From contig CP075497.1 of NCBI GenBank assembly GCA_021613535.1, positions 7,502,001 to 7,566,000 of the forward strand: a stretch of DNA of 64,000 nucleotides, read 5' to 3'. Shown piece by piece: positions 44,201 through 58,200 of the stretch; position 1 is the stretch's first letter, and every line of letters begins with the position of its first letter. Under the pieces are notes generated by a model. It saw only the letters and a program-made list of their open reading frames with translations, was not told where the DNA came from and searched no databases. The position numbers and the translations under genes were made by a program. This stretch comes from Adineta vaga (taxonomy: Eukaryota > Rotifera).

Positions 44201-47200
44201 ATAATATTGTTTCTTATCATTGATGATATATATAACTAATTCATCACTAGAAAAAGATAAATAAATGAAATAGTTGGACTAGTTTGATCTGTATGATCAT
44301 ACCCTTGAGCGTGTTGTTTCAGACCGTACGGTTTTGGTGGCTCGTCTAAAATAGATTTAGAAAATAGTAAGTAGAAGAAATAGACGATGTAGGTGTGCAT
44401 GTGATTGCTATTCATTTTTCTTCTAAAAAAAACAGAAGCAGGGAGGTAAGGGTATCAAACCTTCGCTTCTCTCCTTGAGAAAAGGATTTTTTGTCATTTC
44501 TTCAATAGAAATTCAAATCAAAATACATTTCCTCTACTTATTAGTCTACAAAAATTCCTACTCGCTGCTGCTGCTGTTATATTTCGTTGATCTTCTTCTC
44601 CAAATCCTCCATTTTTATCCATATAATTCAAAAATGTTGATAATAAATAACAAAGAGTTTGTAAAATATTTAGTTTTGACACTGGCATATGCCATGGATC
44701 TTTGAGTTGACTGAGAAAAGCAAATCCTAGAAATATTCTTTTCTTCGATGAAACAGGTACAGAAACTAAAAATCAATGAACCTTTATCGATCGAAAATTC
44801 CATTAATTCTCGAAGAAATTCAATTGCAGCTGGTGGAAATTCTGCCGGTAATTTACATCGATACCAATAATTTAAAAAAGGCATATAACCAAGATCCGTT
44901 GGATCAAAATAAACCATTGCACAACGGCTAACCGTAGCTGGAGATGAATTGACTAATGAATCAACTTCAAATAAAATTCGTGTATGTCCAGATAGACCAA
45001 TACGTTCACCATTTGCCAAACAAAGAATTTTCGAATCATCAAGAAGCTATCAATGATTTAAGAATGATCATTGATCAATCTTTACGAAATATCAATAACT
45101 TACAGTATTCAAATTTTCAACCCATAGTGTATCGATAGGACCATCAAGAACTAACCATTGCCAATGATCAATATAATTTTGTTCAGTCTATTATGAATAA
45201 AGTGAGTTGTTATAGAACTACATTGAAAACTACATACCTTTTCCGTATTCATTTGAGATTCTTGACTTTTAGCATACGCTCGCATAGTAGTCGCAAGCTA
45301 AACACAAAGTTCATCAGTTTTATATTCGAAAAAAAGACAAACGATATTTCTTACCATTCCATCAGTAAATTCTAATGTATCTGGATTAACTGCTCCATAT
45401 AATTCAGATATTTGCATTGCTTTTGGATTTAAAACGGTGACATCAACAGTAGCCAATCGATTTTGTCGAGTCTTTATCATCAAAACTACTCTTCAACTAT
45501 TGAACTATTCTATTTTACTCACCTGTGTTGCATCTTTTGTCATCGTTGGTAAATAAGTTAATGCTTTTTGAAGAATATTTCGGGCTGCTGTTTTTCCACC
45601 TCCTGCACCGCCAACTAACATAGTACCATGTCGAAGAACAATTTGATTGTAAAGTTGCAAAGCTTTATCAGCTTGTGCTGGCCAATATTCATAATTTAAA
45701 TCTTTAATCGCATGTTTAATAGCTTGTTGAATTATTTCATGTTCATTTAAATCTTTTCCAGCTTGTGGAAAAAGATCACGAAGAATATCAAGAAAAAGTG
45801 CTGCATCTTCCTTAAGTAATTTCGGAAGATTTGATTCAACTAATGCTTGTAACATAATATTTTCCTACATTGAAGAAGAAGAAGAAGAAGAAGAAATGTG
45901 TGAGATTTTGTTTTTGATTAAATAAATGAATTATTCATACTTCAGATTGTTCATCGGTTAGATTTGGATCTTTTGTATGTGATCGTTTGATTTCACCAGC
46001 AGTTAAAAGGACAGCTTTAATTGCTCGCATACCAAAATCATAATGATCTTGTTGAGATAATTGACTATTGGATAAATTATATAGATAAACAATTTTCGTT
46101 GCTAAAATCTTCGCCGAAGTAAAACCAACAGAGAAAAGAATGACTAAAAGATTTCGGATGAAGGAAGTGCTTGCGAAATATTCATTAGATTACCTTCACC
46201 AATCAAAGAAAAATATGGAATCATCATAGCAATCGGTCGAAACATAGGTTTAAGATTATCAGGTAATTCAACACGACCAGAATACGTCGGATTCCTAGAA
46301 GAAAAGAACTAAAAGATCGTTCGCTTGTCTTTCAATTACTTACATAGTCACAAAAAATCCACAAGATGAATTCATTTTTATTTCACGACCATCAAATGCA
46401 AACCTTCAAGAATAGAATTTGTTGATTTCATTTGTTTTTTTTAGAACTACGTAAACTTACCGTAGAGCATGTGAATCTTTTGCTGTTTTAATAGTTAATA
46501 ATTGTTGTGCAACGACAGATAAGACTTCAACATCAATACGATTAAATCTAAACAACAAATATGAAATTTATTGGCGAAAAAAAGTAGAGAAATCGAATTT
46601 ACTCATCAAAACAACACCACGATCCTAAATACAGAAAAGACAAGTGAAATGAAATTTAATCATCAAATCATACCTGATTGAGCTAAACCACTGAACATTT
46701 TACCGAGAGTCTAGAAATATCATTATGTTGTTTTTTGAAAAGTACCAATGTAAAATTGAATATTTTTTTACCTTATGATCCAGTTCATCAGAACAATTGA
46801 ATACTAAACAAAGTTTTCCAAATGATTTGGATAAATCTTTCACTGTTTCTGTCTTTCCCGTTCCAGCAGGTCCTAAAATACATCAAACATGTTCAATACA
46901 GAACCATACGAGGATCTTATATCATACCCGATGGTGCACCACCAAGATTCAGTTTGATCGCACCAGTCAATGTTAAATAACATCTTTGAAAAGAAAAAGA
47001 AAAGAATTTCTACACGAAACAAAATAAAAATAAAAATTCATACCGATCAGTCAATGGTGTCACGACTAAGCGACTTGAACATCCAAGATATTCATATCCA
47101 TATGTAAAAGTAGCATCACCTTGTAGAATTTGAAACGTTGTCTCTGTATCATTCCATTCATATCGAAGATGTTTTTGCCATTCAAAATCATTTCTATCTC

Positions 47201-50200
47201 GAATCTATTTACAATTATTGAGAATAACAATATCTATCATTCACGCGTATTTCTTAACTTACATGATGTTTGATAAGCATTTCAAATATATCACGCCAAT
47301 GAACTTGTAATGTTAGTAGAGCTTCAACAGTTAATAGTTTGGTATGTTCAATTTGTGCAAAAACTAATGCACAAACATTATTGATTGTTGTAATCATTTG
47401 ATTACGTGTTTCAATAAGAGCTTGATCAGTATTTGTTGAGACAGAATCAAATATTTTATTCACTTGTTGTGTATACATAACTTGAGATATGGTTAAAACA
47501 ATTTGACCAGGATGTTTAAGAGTCCATTCGATAAAATCTGCATTCTTTATATCCGCTAAACCTGCCTATAATCATAAATAAATTCGAAAGCAATGATAAT
47601 TGGAATGATGAATGAAAAATAAATTTACTTTGAGATGATGCTTAACTGAATCATACATTGCTTGTTCAACTGCAGTTAACCATTGTTCAACGACACCTCT
47701 TGGTCGAATGGTTTTTGTAAAATTAACCACTTCACCTAGATAATTCGAATAATTAGAGAAAAAAAAGAATATGAATAAATTCGTCATTACCTTCAACGGA
47801 TTGCATACTGGTAACCATTTCCGTTGGTGATTTAACAATACGTAAATAGAAAATATTCGCAAAACATTTACGTAAATGTGGCTAGAAAAGATATTCAAAA
47901 TTGATGTGATATTGTACATTTATTGATGTAAATGTAACATACTTGAACACAATTTGCATCATTAGCATGTGAAAGAATATCTAATAGATCTTCATTACTA
48001 AGAAAAAATAGACGAGGAAAAGCGAGTCGTTTTGTTTCTAAATAATCCTAAATAAATCAAATATTAATAGATAATTCTAATTTTGTTGTCCCTAGTTACT
48101 TCAAGAGCTCGTTGAATTTTCTCCATCTGTGCATTATTCATTTGTAATAATTCTAATGTACCTGGTTGCGTTGTTGCTTTCAATGCATTCGGTAATTGTT
48201 CTGTTCTTCGCATTAATTCTTTCCATTGTTTATCTACTTGTGCGAAAATCTTTGTTTCTTGTGTTAATTGAATATCAGGTGTCGAAAAGATTTGTTCTAA
48301 ATAAAGCCAACGTCGTTGACAATTTATCCATTCATCAATCGTTTTTGCTAATAAAGTTAAACGTTTATCCCATTCATCTACTAATTGCCGAATAGGAGTG
48401 ATATATCTCGATGATTTTATTGTTGACATTGTTATCTAAATCAAAATTTCAAATGTAGATTTCTTCAAGATAATCAAAATTGATTTACTTGACTTTCTTC
48501 TAGTTGTTGAAGAATATCTTCGTAACCAATAATAATAAATGTATCTTTACCGGTATGTGGTAATAAACGAAAATCTAATAATCTCCATCTAAATAAATAG
48601 TTTTCGAGGTTTTTTTGAACTATACTTTTGTAGAAAAATTCCTACCTTTCGATGATTTTATTTAACATTGTTTCTAACGATGCTTCATTGGATGCTAATG
48701 ATGATACATCAGTAATTTTATCTGTTAAATTTAAAATATCTGGTCGAAGTAATTTATTTAATTTTAAATATTCATCATCAATAATATCTTTTCCAATCAA
48801 TACTCGTAAACGATCAAAATGTCTTTTTTTCATATTTGGATTACGTAATGCTAATATAACTGGCATAGCAGCTTTGAATTCCATTACACGTTCTTTTAAT
48901 GTCGGAATAATATTATTCGGAGGTAAGGCTTTTTCCAAAATGTAAATATTTTGAATGAATTTATTCACTTCTTTTTGTAAAAGATCAATATCAATTGAAT
49001 CGAGAACAGTATTTGTCCATTCACGATAGAGTTTTGTCCAATTCTGTTGAGAATCCCATAAAAGCTTACGTAAATTAATATCTTGTTCAATATCAGTTAA
49101 TTCATTATATAGACTATGAAGACTAACAGTGACATTTTGAGTACGATATTTTGTTGTTATTTGATAATCACTAAAAGAAAAGAATGAGAAACGTTTCGTA
49201 TTTATGTAGAATCGATTACCCTAAAATACGTTTTTTCGTTGATTGTTTACTAATCTGATTGAAACGTTCTTGATATGTTGTATAATTCTTTGCTTTTTCA
49301 TTTAATCGAGCTAATGTATCTTGTAGTACTGAGATAATATCCAATGCTGTTTGAGCACGTGTATTACTAGTTAATAAAGTTGGGTCTTTGGATTTATTTT
49401 TTAATTCAATTGTTTGATGATATAAACGTTGAATCATTTCATCTAATTCAATTGTAAATTTTTGAATATTTTCATCACATTGAGCTTCAGTATAAAGTAA
49501 ACTTGACTAGAAAATAATAGAGAAAGAGATTGTTGAAAAATGATGACAATGAATTGTTACTTTTAATTGATGATAAATCGGTGCTAATGAACGATACAAT
49601 GAATAATCTTCCGGTGCGATTTTAATAGAAAAATCTTTGATAATATGAAACATTTTCGAAATTGTTTGAAATTCATTTTCAAGATTTCCTAAATCATTGT
49701 TTACTTTATTTAATACTGCTAAATGTTGAACAAATTCTTCAACGGATCGTGGATCACGATCTAATTGTTTAAGAACATCCTTAATGAAGAAAAAGCTTTC
49801 AAAACAGAAAAAAGAATGAAACTTTCGGATCATTTACTCGAATTGTTTTTTGCATTCGTTCGTTCTTCTCAACTGCAACCGGTGGTAAATATTCTGCAAT
49901 TGTACCGATAACTTGTTCCGGATATGGTATTGACGAATCATAGAAATGTTGTGCTTTAAGTTGAATGAGTCCAATACGTTGATCAACAATCATTTGTTGC
50001 ATTTTTTGTAATTGTTGTGTATGTTTTGTCATTAAGAAATGAATATCTTCTGTATTTAATTCTTTTTGTTCAAGTTTTTCATTAATATGTAATTGTTTAC
50101 AACTCAAAACCATATCACAATATTTTTGATATCGCTAAATGAAAGAACATTGTGTTAATGTATGTATCATTTATGTTTTTACAAATCAAACTTGAATAAA

Positions 50201-53037
50201 ATTTTGAACATTCACTAAAGCTTGATTGATAGTACTTAATGTATCAACGATCGTTTCTTGATGACCAACATCATCTCCGAAAAGAAAATCAACATCTGGC
50301 CAATGAATATTTGAAGTATGAATGGGCACTCGACCAAGTGGATTGGATGATTCAAAATTTGGAAATGTACAAAATAAATTCAATGTTGGATGATCTCGAA
50401 GACTTGGTATTTGACCTGAAATAGAAAGAAACGATGAACTTGACTGATTCAAAATTAAGTCAATGAATATCTTACCGACAGATTTTTCTAATCCATTGAT
50501 AATATCTCGTGTAGTATTTTTGAAATCATATTCATTTGGACTAATTTCATATGTTACTCGATCTCGACTGTCAGAGAAACTAGCAAATAAAAAAATATAT
50601 AAAACGCTTAGATTAGTTGACAGAAAAAAAATACAAACAAACCCTCCAGATGATGAATCATCTTCAAGATCATTTAAACGTTTTTTTGGAATTTGATAAA
50701 ATTTCAACAAGAGATTGACTTCAAACATCGGTGGAGCAATTTGATTAATACCAGTACGAATCTATATAGAGATTACAGAGTGTAGAATCATCAATTAGAT
50801 ATTTAGGAAATCATACGCGAGGTAAATCAAGCATATCATCTGGTTCAATTGTTGAATATAAATCATCTTGATCAAGATTTTCACTTTTTAGGATACCATG
50901 TCGTCCGACTTCATGTCGTGGTGATCTTTAAAAACGAAAGTAAAAATGATTTTATTTCCTTTTAAAAAAATAGTCTTACATATCTGAATTGGGATTGGTA
51001 TGAGACGAAGCCTGTGATTCCGGTCGAAAGTGTTGTTTAGCTCGAAGACTTCGAGCAGAAGATGCAGATTTAACACGTGTTAAACGAAAACCTTCATCTT
51101 CTTCTTCATCATTTTGTTGTGCAGTGTTAACAATTTTGAATTCAACAGCAAATGATTCACGTAAGTGAATAAACAAATCTCGTACACATGATTTGACTAG
51201 ACGACGAAGAAATTCTAAGATAATATAATCGAGTAAACGTAAAAAATCTGCTAAACGAATTAATGTATCACGCCAACGTTTTCGTTCAGCGAAACTTGGA
51301 CCATATTCTAATCGAGAAAAAAGTTAATTTTTATGTTTTTGTTCAATCATTTACTTGGTTTATTTTTTATTTGGATTGTTGAATCACGTAATGCGGTTGT
51401 TCGTGTTTGTTGTGCTTCCATATACGATTGTGTAATTCGTTCATTTTCTTCATCATCATCTGGTTGTCGATAAAGACTTGGATCAAGAAGAGCTTCAACG
51501 GGTATTCCTTCTAATTCTACAGCTTTCTACACTCAAAAAGAATTCATTCAGAGAAAATTTATGTCAAATATTTACTTGACAAGCATCAGCTGCAAGTACA
51601 GCAACTTGATCAATAAATTCGTGTAATTTCATCGTGGTAATATTCATTTGTACAAATTGTCGTCGACTAAATTCTTGAAGAGTTAAAGTTTCTTGATATG
51701 CATGACGATCAAGTAAACATAATGGTTGAACACGATCTGCTTGACCATAATAATAAGCTTCGCACATTGCTTTAACATGAGTTAGAACACCTTGAAAGAT
51801 TCCATTAGCAAAGAACAGTCTTCGATTATGAAGAGAACTAAATTAAACAAAATAAAATGATTATGTTAAAGTAATGTTGATGTCTTTGGACATTACATTG
51901 TTCGTTGACGTTTTTTAGCTTGAACGTTAGACCACCAACAATGAAAGGTTCGCCATTTTCTTTAGAAAAATTAAATGAAGATAAAGTTTAACAAGAGAAG
52001 AAAACTAAACAAACCGAAAATTAGAGAAACATGATAAACGATTCGTTAAATAAGTATATTGATATCGTTCCCATAACCAAACTAAAGCTGGAGTGATATG
52101 TGTCTGAGTAGGATCTAATTGATCAACCTATTCAAAAGAAAAAATAATTTTAAAATAATCAACTTATATATATATATATATCTCATAATATTTTACATAG
52201 GTAACATTAAAAGCAGATACAGTCCAAAAGAAAGGTAAAGAAATAACTTCAAGTTCATTGGATTGAATTTCTAATTCATATGGATTGTAAGGTGCATAAT
52301 GTTTATTTCGCCCAGCTAATAAACAATAATAGAAGATACCATTTCTTTCTGTATGTGGAGACTGAAAAATAGAAAAGGTATACAATATATATTGTCTCTA
52401 CTGATCAGTTTTCATTACTTGTTCATTTTTTGAATCGGAAAGATATTCCTCAAGTCCTCGTTTTCCTCCAGGACCATGAAGAGGTATTTGAATTGGAAGA
52501 CCAAGTTTTCTACGAAGTCGAATTAATTTATATGCAGCATCACGTAAGTTTTGTTCTGCTTCAAATTTTAACCAAACAATTGGTGTTGCTTTATCATGTA
52601 TTGATGATCTCGATGGTTTTCTTGGTGTCTCCTCTTGCTCTATTCTCCCACCGAGTTTCCTCGGTGATATTAAGCGTTCATTTTGCCATCTTTCTAATCT
52701 GAAAATCAACAATAGTTCAATTCTTGTATTACAGATTTTCATTTTCTTACGATCTAAGATGAAAAGGTAATTCCGCACGAGGTTCTTCACGTAACAAAGC
52801 ACGAGCTAGATGTTTCTCAGTAACTAAATATGGTAATGTTCCATCCGTCTACAAACAGAATATTACTGGAAAAAAACTAGTCTAAAGATAGAGAATATAT
52901 CTTACATCTTGTGCTATATATTCTGCATATGCTTTTGCATCACAAGTTTCAAATGCACCTTGATTAGATTCACGAAATTCGTTTAATTTTTGAGGAATAG
53001 TGGATGTATTCAGCATTTTTCGTTTGGTTTCTGACAT
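35238..53037 (-). CDS. axonemal dynein heavy chain (DNAH6/DNAH14 type)
   Basis: About 65 short introns interrupt one gene of roughly 4,400-4,500 residues (my estimate). The start MSETKRKML at 53037 is followed by the dynein tail; [18 protein letters not shown] near 51960 matches the short-tailed DNAH6/DNAH14 group. Motor landmarks on the minus strand: AAA1 Walker [10 protein letters not shown] (about 46870), AAA2 GGAGGGKT (about 45600), AAA3 GNSGVGKS (about 43645), AAA4 GLDGTGRKT (about 42110), the microtubule-binding domain (about 40620-40280) flanked by the coiled-coil stalk (about 40900-40700 and 40260-40020), AAA5 at 40000-39700, AAA6 with LSPG and [12 protein letters not shown] (about 37970-37790), and a C-terminal domain ending at 35238. 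It drives ciliary beating by ATP-powered sliding of doublet microtubules. Exact exon edges were not all worked out. Confidence 0.92.
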
Positions 53038-54060
53038 TTCGTATTCGATTTATTTAGATATGAAGAGTAAGTTTCTCAAAATGCACGTTGAAAACTTTGC
53101 CATTTACACTTGATTAAAAAATAACGTCGCTTAGTGATGTTCTGTACTGTAAATCGAAGAGGTCACTGTTTTATGTGATTGATTTTTTGGAAGGAGAGAG
53201 AAAAGATGAGAATATAATAATAGAATGACTAGTGAGTGATTACTACAATTTATTTGATGTTGAACAATGTTTAGAGGATAATAAATGCTTATATTTATCT
53301 CAAGTATACTTGAAGTAGAACGCAGGTATAAGTGAGTGATGAGTATATAAACAATAAATCACTTTGAAACTTCACTGTATTGAATTCTTTCGTCAAGATA
53401 TACAATACTAAATATTCAGAAATGAAACGATATTGTTGAGATATTATTCGTGATTTAAAAATAGTTTTTCACACATTATTTCATTCGATTAAGTTTTCTA
53501 TTGATTTCTTCTTTATTCTGTTTGAATAGTTCTAGAAATATAATTTTTTTTAAAAAAGGAGATCATCTAGCAATATAGATTCACAGTTCCATATAGATTG
53601 TGCAATGAAAATATTGATAGATAGTTTTATGTCAAATAACATGAATTATTATAGTGAAAATGTTAGTTACGTAGAACACTCTCTAGTTTTAATGACCGAC
53701 AGATACGCATATGATAGATCAATTCTTTTTATCTCTATGATTGATAAATTCTTGGTTTTATTGTTAATTGTAGATCGTCACTTAATAACACTAACAAAAT
53801 CGTTTTACTTGTCTCAATAATCGAATAAGATTAAAAAGAGATTTTAAAAATGTGAAATTTGACTACCATATATTTGTCATATAACGACCTCTGTAATATT
53901 CTTCTTCAGTGAAAGAGGTTCGTTGCATGACTACATTGATTCTGATTCTGATGGTAAGAAGAAAAAGTTGCTTGTTAAATCAAAACATTTTAACAAGAGT
54001 TCACACTAACATAAACTTCCTTTCAATATAATTATTGTTCGATATATTCGTACAAAAAAG
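53038..54060. promoter_or_regulatory. divergent intergenic region between two ciliary genes
   Basis: 1 kb separates the start of the dynein heavy chain (minus) from that of the PIERCE1-like gene (plus). It is AT-rich and I see no clear X-box (RFX site). A 71-codon frame at 53605-53820 has no recognisable features. A shared or coordinated promoter is inferred only from the arrangement. Confidence 0.4.
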
Positions 54061-54651
54061 ATGAGCTCGACAAATTACAATAGTTATTCATATAATGAAA
54101 ATCAGGATATTAATCAACAACAATATATTCCTCCAGCAAGATACACTGAAGTGAATCAAAATGGAGATGTTGTCTATCAATCGGATTCCGTTCCTGTAGA
54201 CATTAGTTCAACTTATTTACAACCAAGAGATACAGTTGCACAAAGAAATGCAGCAACAACTGGTGAAACAACAAGTGATCATTATCGAACATTTAACGTT
54301 CCAGCTAAATTCGATAATCCAGGTATAAATTAGATTGTCGTAGTGTTTGAATAATAAATTTTTTTCCCTATTAGATTGGTGGCAAGGATATACTAAGAAA
54401 GAACCAAATCCACTCTATCGAACGACCGCACAAGATTATGGCGCAGAAAAACCTAATATTCATACAATGCCAACTGTCTATCGAACGCAATCAAGTGCAT
54501 TCACAGAAGTATAGACCATGATCTTAGTCTAGTTCATCCCTATTGATCATTGTTTTTCTTTTTATTACAGCATCTTGGGAAATGTGGCATTTATCGTTAC
54601 CAAGGTCTTAATACAACTGTTGACAAAGGACGATATATAGATAAACCCTAA
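54061..54651 (+). CDS. PIERCE1-like axonemal microtubule inner protein
   Basis: Three exons (54061-54322, 54375-54508, 54571-54651) in phase give 158 residues. The C-terminal half, TSDHYRTFNVPAKFDNP followed by WWQGYTKKEPNPLYRT, then QDYGAEKPNIHTMPTVY and the end GKCGIYRYQGLNT, closely follows the vertebrate PIERCE1/PIERCE2 (C9orf116/C15orf65) pattern. These small proteins bind inside the ciliary A-tubule and help dock outer dynein arms. The first about 70 residues are Asn/Gln/Tyr-rich and probably disordered. It is divergent from the dynein heavy chain gene. I cannot decide between PIERCE1 and PIERCE2. Confidence 0.8.
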
Positions 54652-55233
54652 TTTCTCTTTTCTAAGCGTGTAAAAAAATATATTTTAGGCATAATGGCCA
54701 TCATTTTTAAAGAGAAAAAATAAACAATCGAGTATGAATATCTGTATTGAGTTAAAAAAAACAAATGACCTTTTTTTTTCTTCTTCTGGTGTAATCAGTG
54801 ATTTATTTTCGACAATTGTTGACAATAAATAATGTATGAATGAATTGAATACAATGATTAAGAAAACGAAGAAATGCGAGAGAACGTAAACAAACATTCA
54901 TACGTATGAAATCAACATGAATAAGAAGATTAACTCTATATTATCCATAGAATAGAAAAAGAAGAGAAACAATTGAAATCAAAAAGCAGAAGAAGCAAGG
55001 AAAAACTGCTTAAGAATAGGTAAATTCTTTTAATTTTTTTGTTGCTTAGAGTTATTTTCAGACTAGACTACTAACATTAGGTTAGGAAAAGAAAAGTGTA
55101 TAATATAGATGATGATGATGATGATGATCATAGTCGCATTGTGTATTGAGCGAACAAAAACAATAGATGTGTTTCACCGAGATTTTAATCTATAAACAGA
55201 ATTATGGTCGAAATATTGATACAAAATAGACAT
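54652..55233. other. convergent intergenic region
   Basis: 582 bp between the ends of the PIERCE1-like gene (plus) and the synaptopodin-like gene (minus); 3' untranslated regions of both. A GAT trinucleotide run lies at about 55108-55127. No gene seen. Confidence 0.6.
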
Positions 55234-58200
55234 TTAGAGATCAGTAAAATGATGCTGTTGTCCTGATCCTTGAGACGATGAAGAATATGGATTATAACTA
55301 GCATTATTTTCATTCTGTTGATTAAGAGAAGAATATTGTTTATAAAATTGGTTTTCTGATGGTGGCACTTGTTGAGTAAGTCGTTGACGTAATTGATCAA
55401 CACCTTCACGAGTCATTGGGATTTGTGATTTTTGTTGATCTTGCATTTGTGATTGATTCCATGGTGAATATTCTTGATTTTTCCATTTTGAAAGAACATT
55501 CGATGATGGAAAATTAAAAAAATCATTCGGTTGTTGTTGAGTTGGAGAAAATAATGCTTGAGAATTAGCTGAAGGTGACCATGGTTGTGAAGCAGTTCGC
55601 ATATGTGATTCAGTAATTCCTATTCGCAATCAGATACATTAGATCTTTAAGAAATGAATTATCTTGATATACCTTCACGAATACTTGGTTCGAGACTTAA
55701 ATTCTGCGGTTTTCGAGAATCACTTGCTGAACGTGATGGTTGTGGTGCTATATCTATATACATATACCTACGTTTTGAATTTCATAAAGGAATATACATA
55801 CTTTCGGCATTCCAACTACCAAAACCTTTAGGTTTAGCATTGAAATCACCAAATCTCGGAGTGTTCTGAGTCGGTGGAGGTGAAAGAATTGATTCAGCTA
55901 CAGACGGTGTTTGAGATGGTGGAGCATTGAATTTAGGTCGAACTGGTGTAAAACTCGGTCCTGAATAAGGTCCTTCATCACCAGACCATGATGATGGTGC
56001 ATGTTGACCCCATGGTTTCGTTGTTTCCTGTATCGAAAAGAAAAACAAGATGTTCATTCTAGTATATAAAAAGAAGATTATAATCACATACACTAATATA
56101 ATTTGGTGCTGGTTGATAACCTGTTTTTTTCACATTATTTTCATCAACAACCCATTTTTCTGATCGAGCTTTACGTTTTTGAAACAAAGCAGCACCTTTT
56201 CCACGATTATTATTTAAATCAGCAACAATACTCATCGCTGCTTGTGGGGGAACATTTGTATGTGTTACATGTTCCTAGAAAAAAGCACATGACTTTCTTC
56301 TCATATTAACTTAAATCTATTTATCTTACCTGCATATGTCTTTGTTTAAATTCTTCAGGTGCACCAACATATCGTAATGGATTCATATATTGAGCTTGAT
56401 CTAAACTATGTTTAATACAATCAGGTACACCGGTTGTATCATATGTTAGTGGTTGATGATTTGAATATGATGAATGATTTGGTTGAATTGTATTTAATGG
56501 TCGATAATTACTTGTGCTTAGCGCTGGTGTTGTTGCTTCCGCTTCAAGAGTATATTTTTCAGCTCGTTGACGTTGTTTCTCAAATTTAGAAGCACCTTTT
56601 TGTGTTGGATCACCTCCTTGTAATATAGAAGCAATTTTTCGTGCCATTTTTTTCTGTTCTTCTATTGTTGGATAAGTATTAAATGGAGTTTTAAAGAAGC
56701 TTGAATCGGCATAAATCTTCTCTATATATACACATCATATTCATTAATGAAATAATTTTATTTCATGAGAAAAATATTTACTATTCGCAATAGGTGATTT
56801 GAGCAATTCAGCACCGATTTCATGATCGATACTACCTAAAAATGAACATGAAAGGATTAACAAACAGATGAAAGAAAACTTACTGTCTGATTTCCGTCTT
56901 TGATCTTGTGGAGGTAGTGTTACTTGTGGTTTGAAACGAGCAGCAGCTTGTTGCTGTTCATATAATTGTCGTTGCATTTGTTCTTGTCGTTCGCGTTCGC
57001 GTTCACGTAATTCACGTTCTCGTTGTTCTCGTTCAAGACGTTGTTGTTGTTCTTGTTGATAACGATAGACATCGTACGGTTGTTGCTGTGGTCTAGGTGG
57101 TTCAGGTGGTACATATTCATCATAAGCTTTACTAGTAATTGAACGTATCGGTAAAACAACATTACTAGGTCGTCGATTAGGAATTGCTTGACGACTAATT
57201 TTAGTATAACGTGGACCTGATCCAACACATTCCGAATCACTGTAATAACTTTGATCATTACTTGAAATAATTTTTGTTTTATATTGTGTTGCTGGTGATG
57301 ATGTATAATATGATTGCGATGGTTTTGGCTGTGGTTGTGGTTGTGTTGGACCAATGCGGCGAACATTTGAATTTGATCCTGATCCACCCATTGGACGAAC
57401 AGATATTGATGAACGTTGAAGATCATTTGAATCCGAAATATAACCACTTGACATACCACTATTGTAATTACGTGGTGTATCATACATACTATACGATGGT
57501 GGAGGTGGTGGACGATAGTTAAACGGTTGTCCTCTGTTTGAATTTGATGGCATCGATGGTATATTAGAAGTCACGGCTGCAGTACGAAACATTGCCGGTA
57601 ATGGATTCGGAATTGAACGTCCATAAGAATCCATGTAATGTGAATCACGATTATTATCGTATTGATTAAAACCTGATGTTGATGCATAGGATGGATACGA
57701 GGGTGTCATACGTGACAAATGATATTGATGATAATCCATTGATGGTGATTGTATGTTATGAATAGGACTATTTTCTTTGATATATAAACTTGTATTTAAA
57801 TCAAATTGATCAGAATGAGGTTGTGTAGAACTGAATGATGATAAAGCGAAAAACAAAATTTTTAAGACAAAGCTAACTTTAATAATTACCTTTGTGTATC
57901 GAGAATAAATTGATCACGAACAGTATCAATTACATCATCTATATCTCGTGAGGATTGCTGAAATGATGATATACCATTCACAGAGCCAAGTGTATCACCT
58001 GTTGCAAGACTGCCTAGTGCTGTCTTACCTTGTGTACGAACCTAGAAAATAAAGATGAGAAAGAAAACAATACATACTTTAGCTAAACGAATAGGTCAAG
58101 GATCAATGTCTGAAAGTCAGAAACTCTTCGGAATATTAACTCATTTAAATACAAAAATTTTGATTAATGAATGTCTACTGTTCATAAGAAGTTATTGACA

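Noticed and set aside
53605-53820. 71-codon frame between the dynein and PIERCE1-like genes
   Set aside because: No domain, low-complexity Leu/Tyr/Asn content, AT-rich promoter region.
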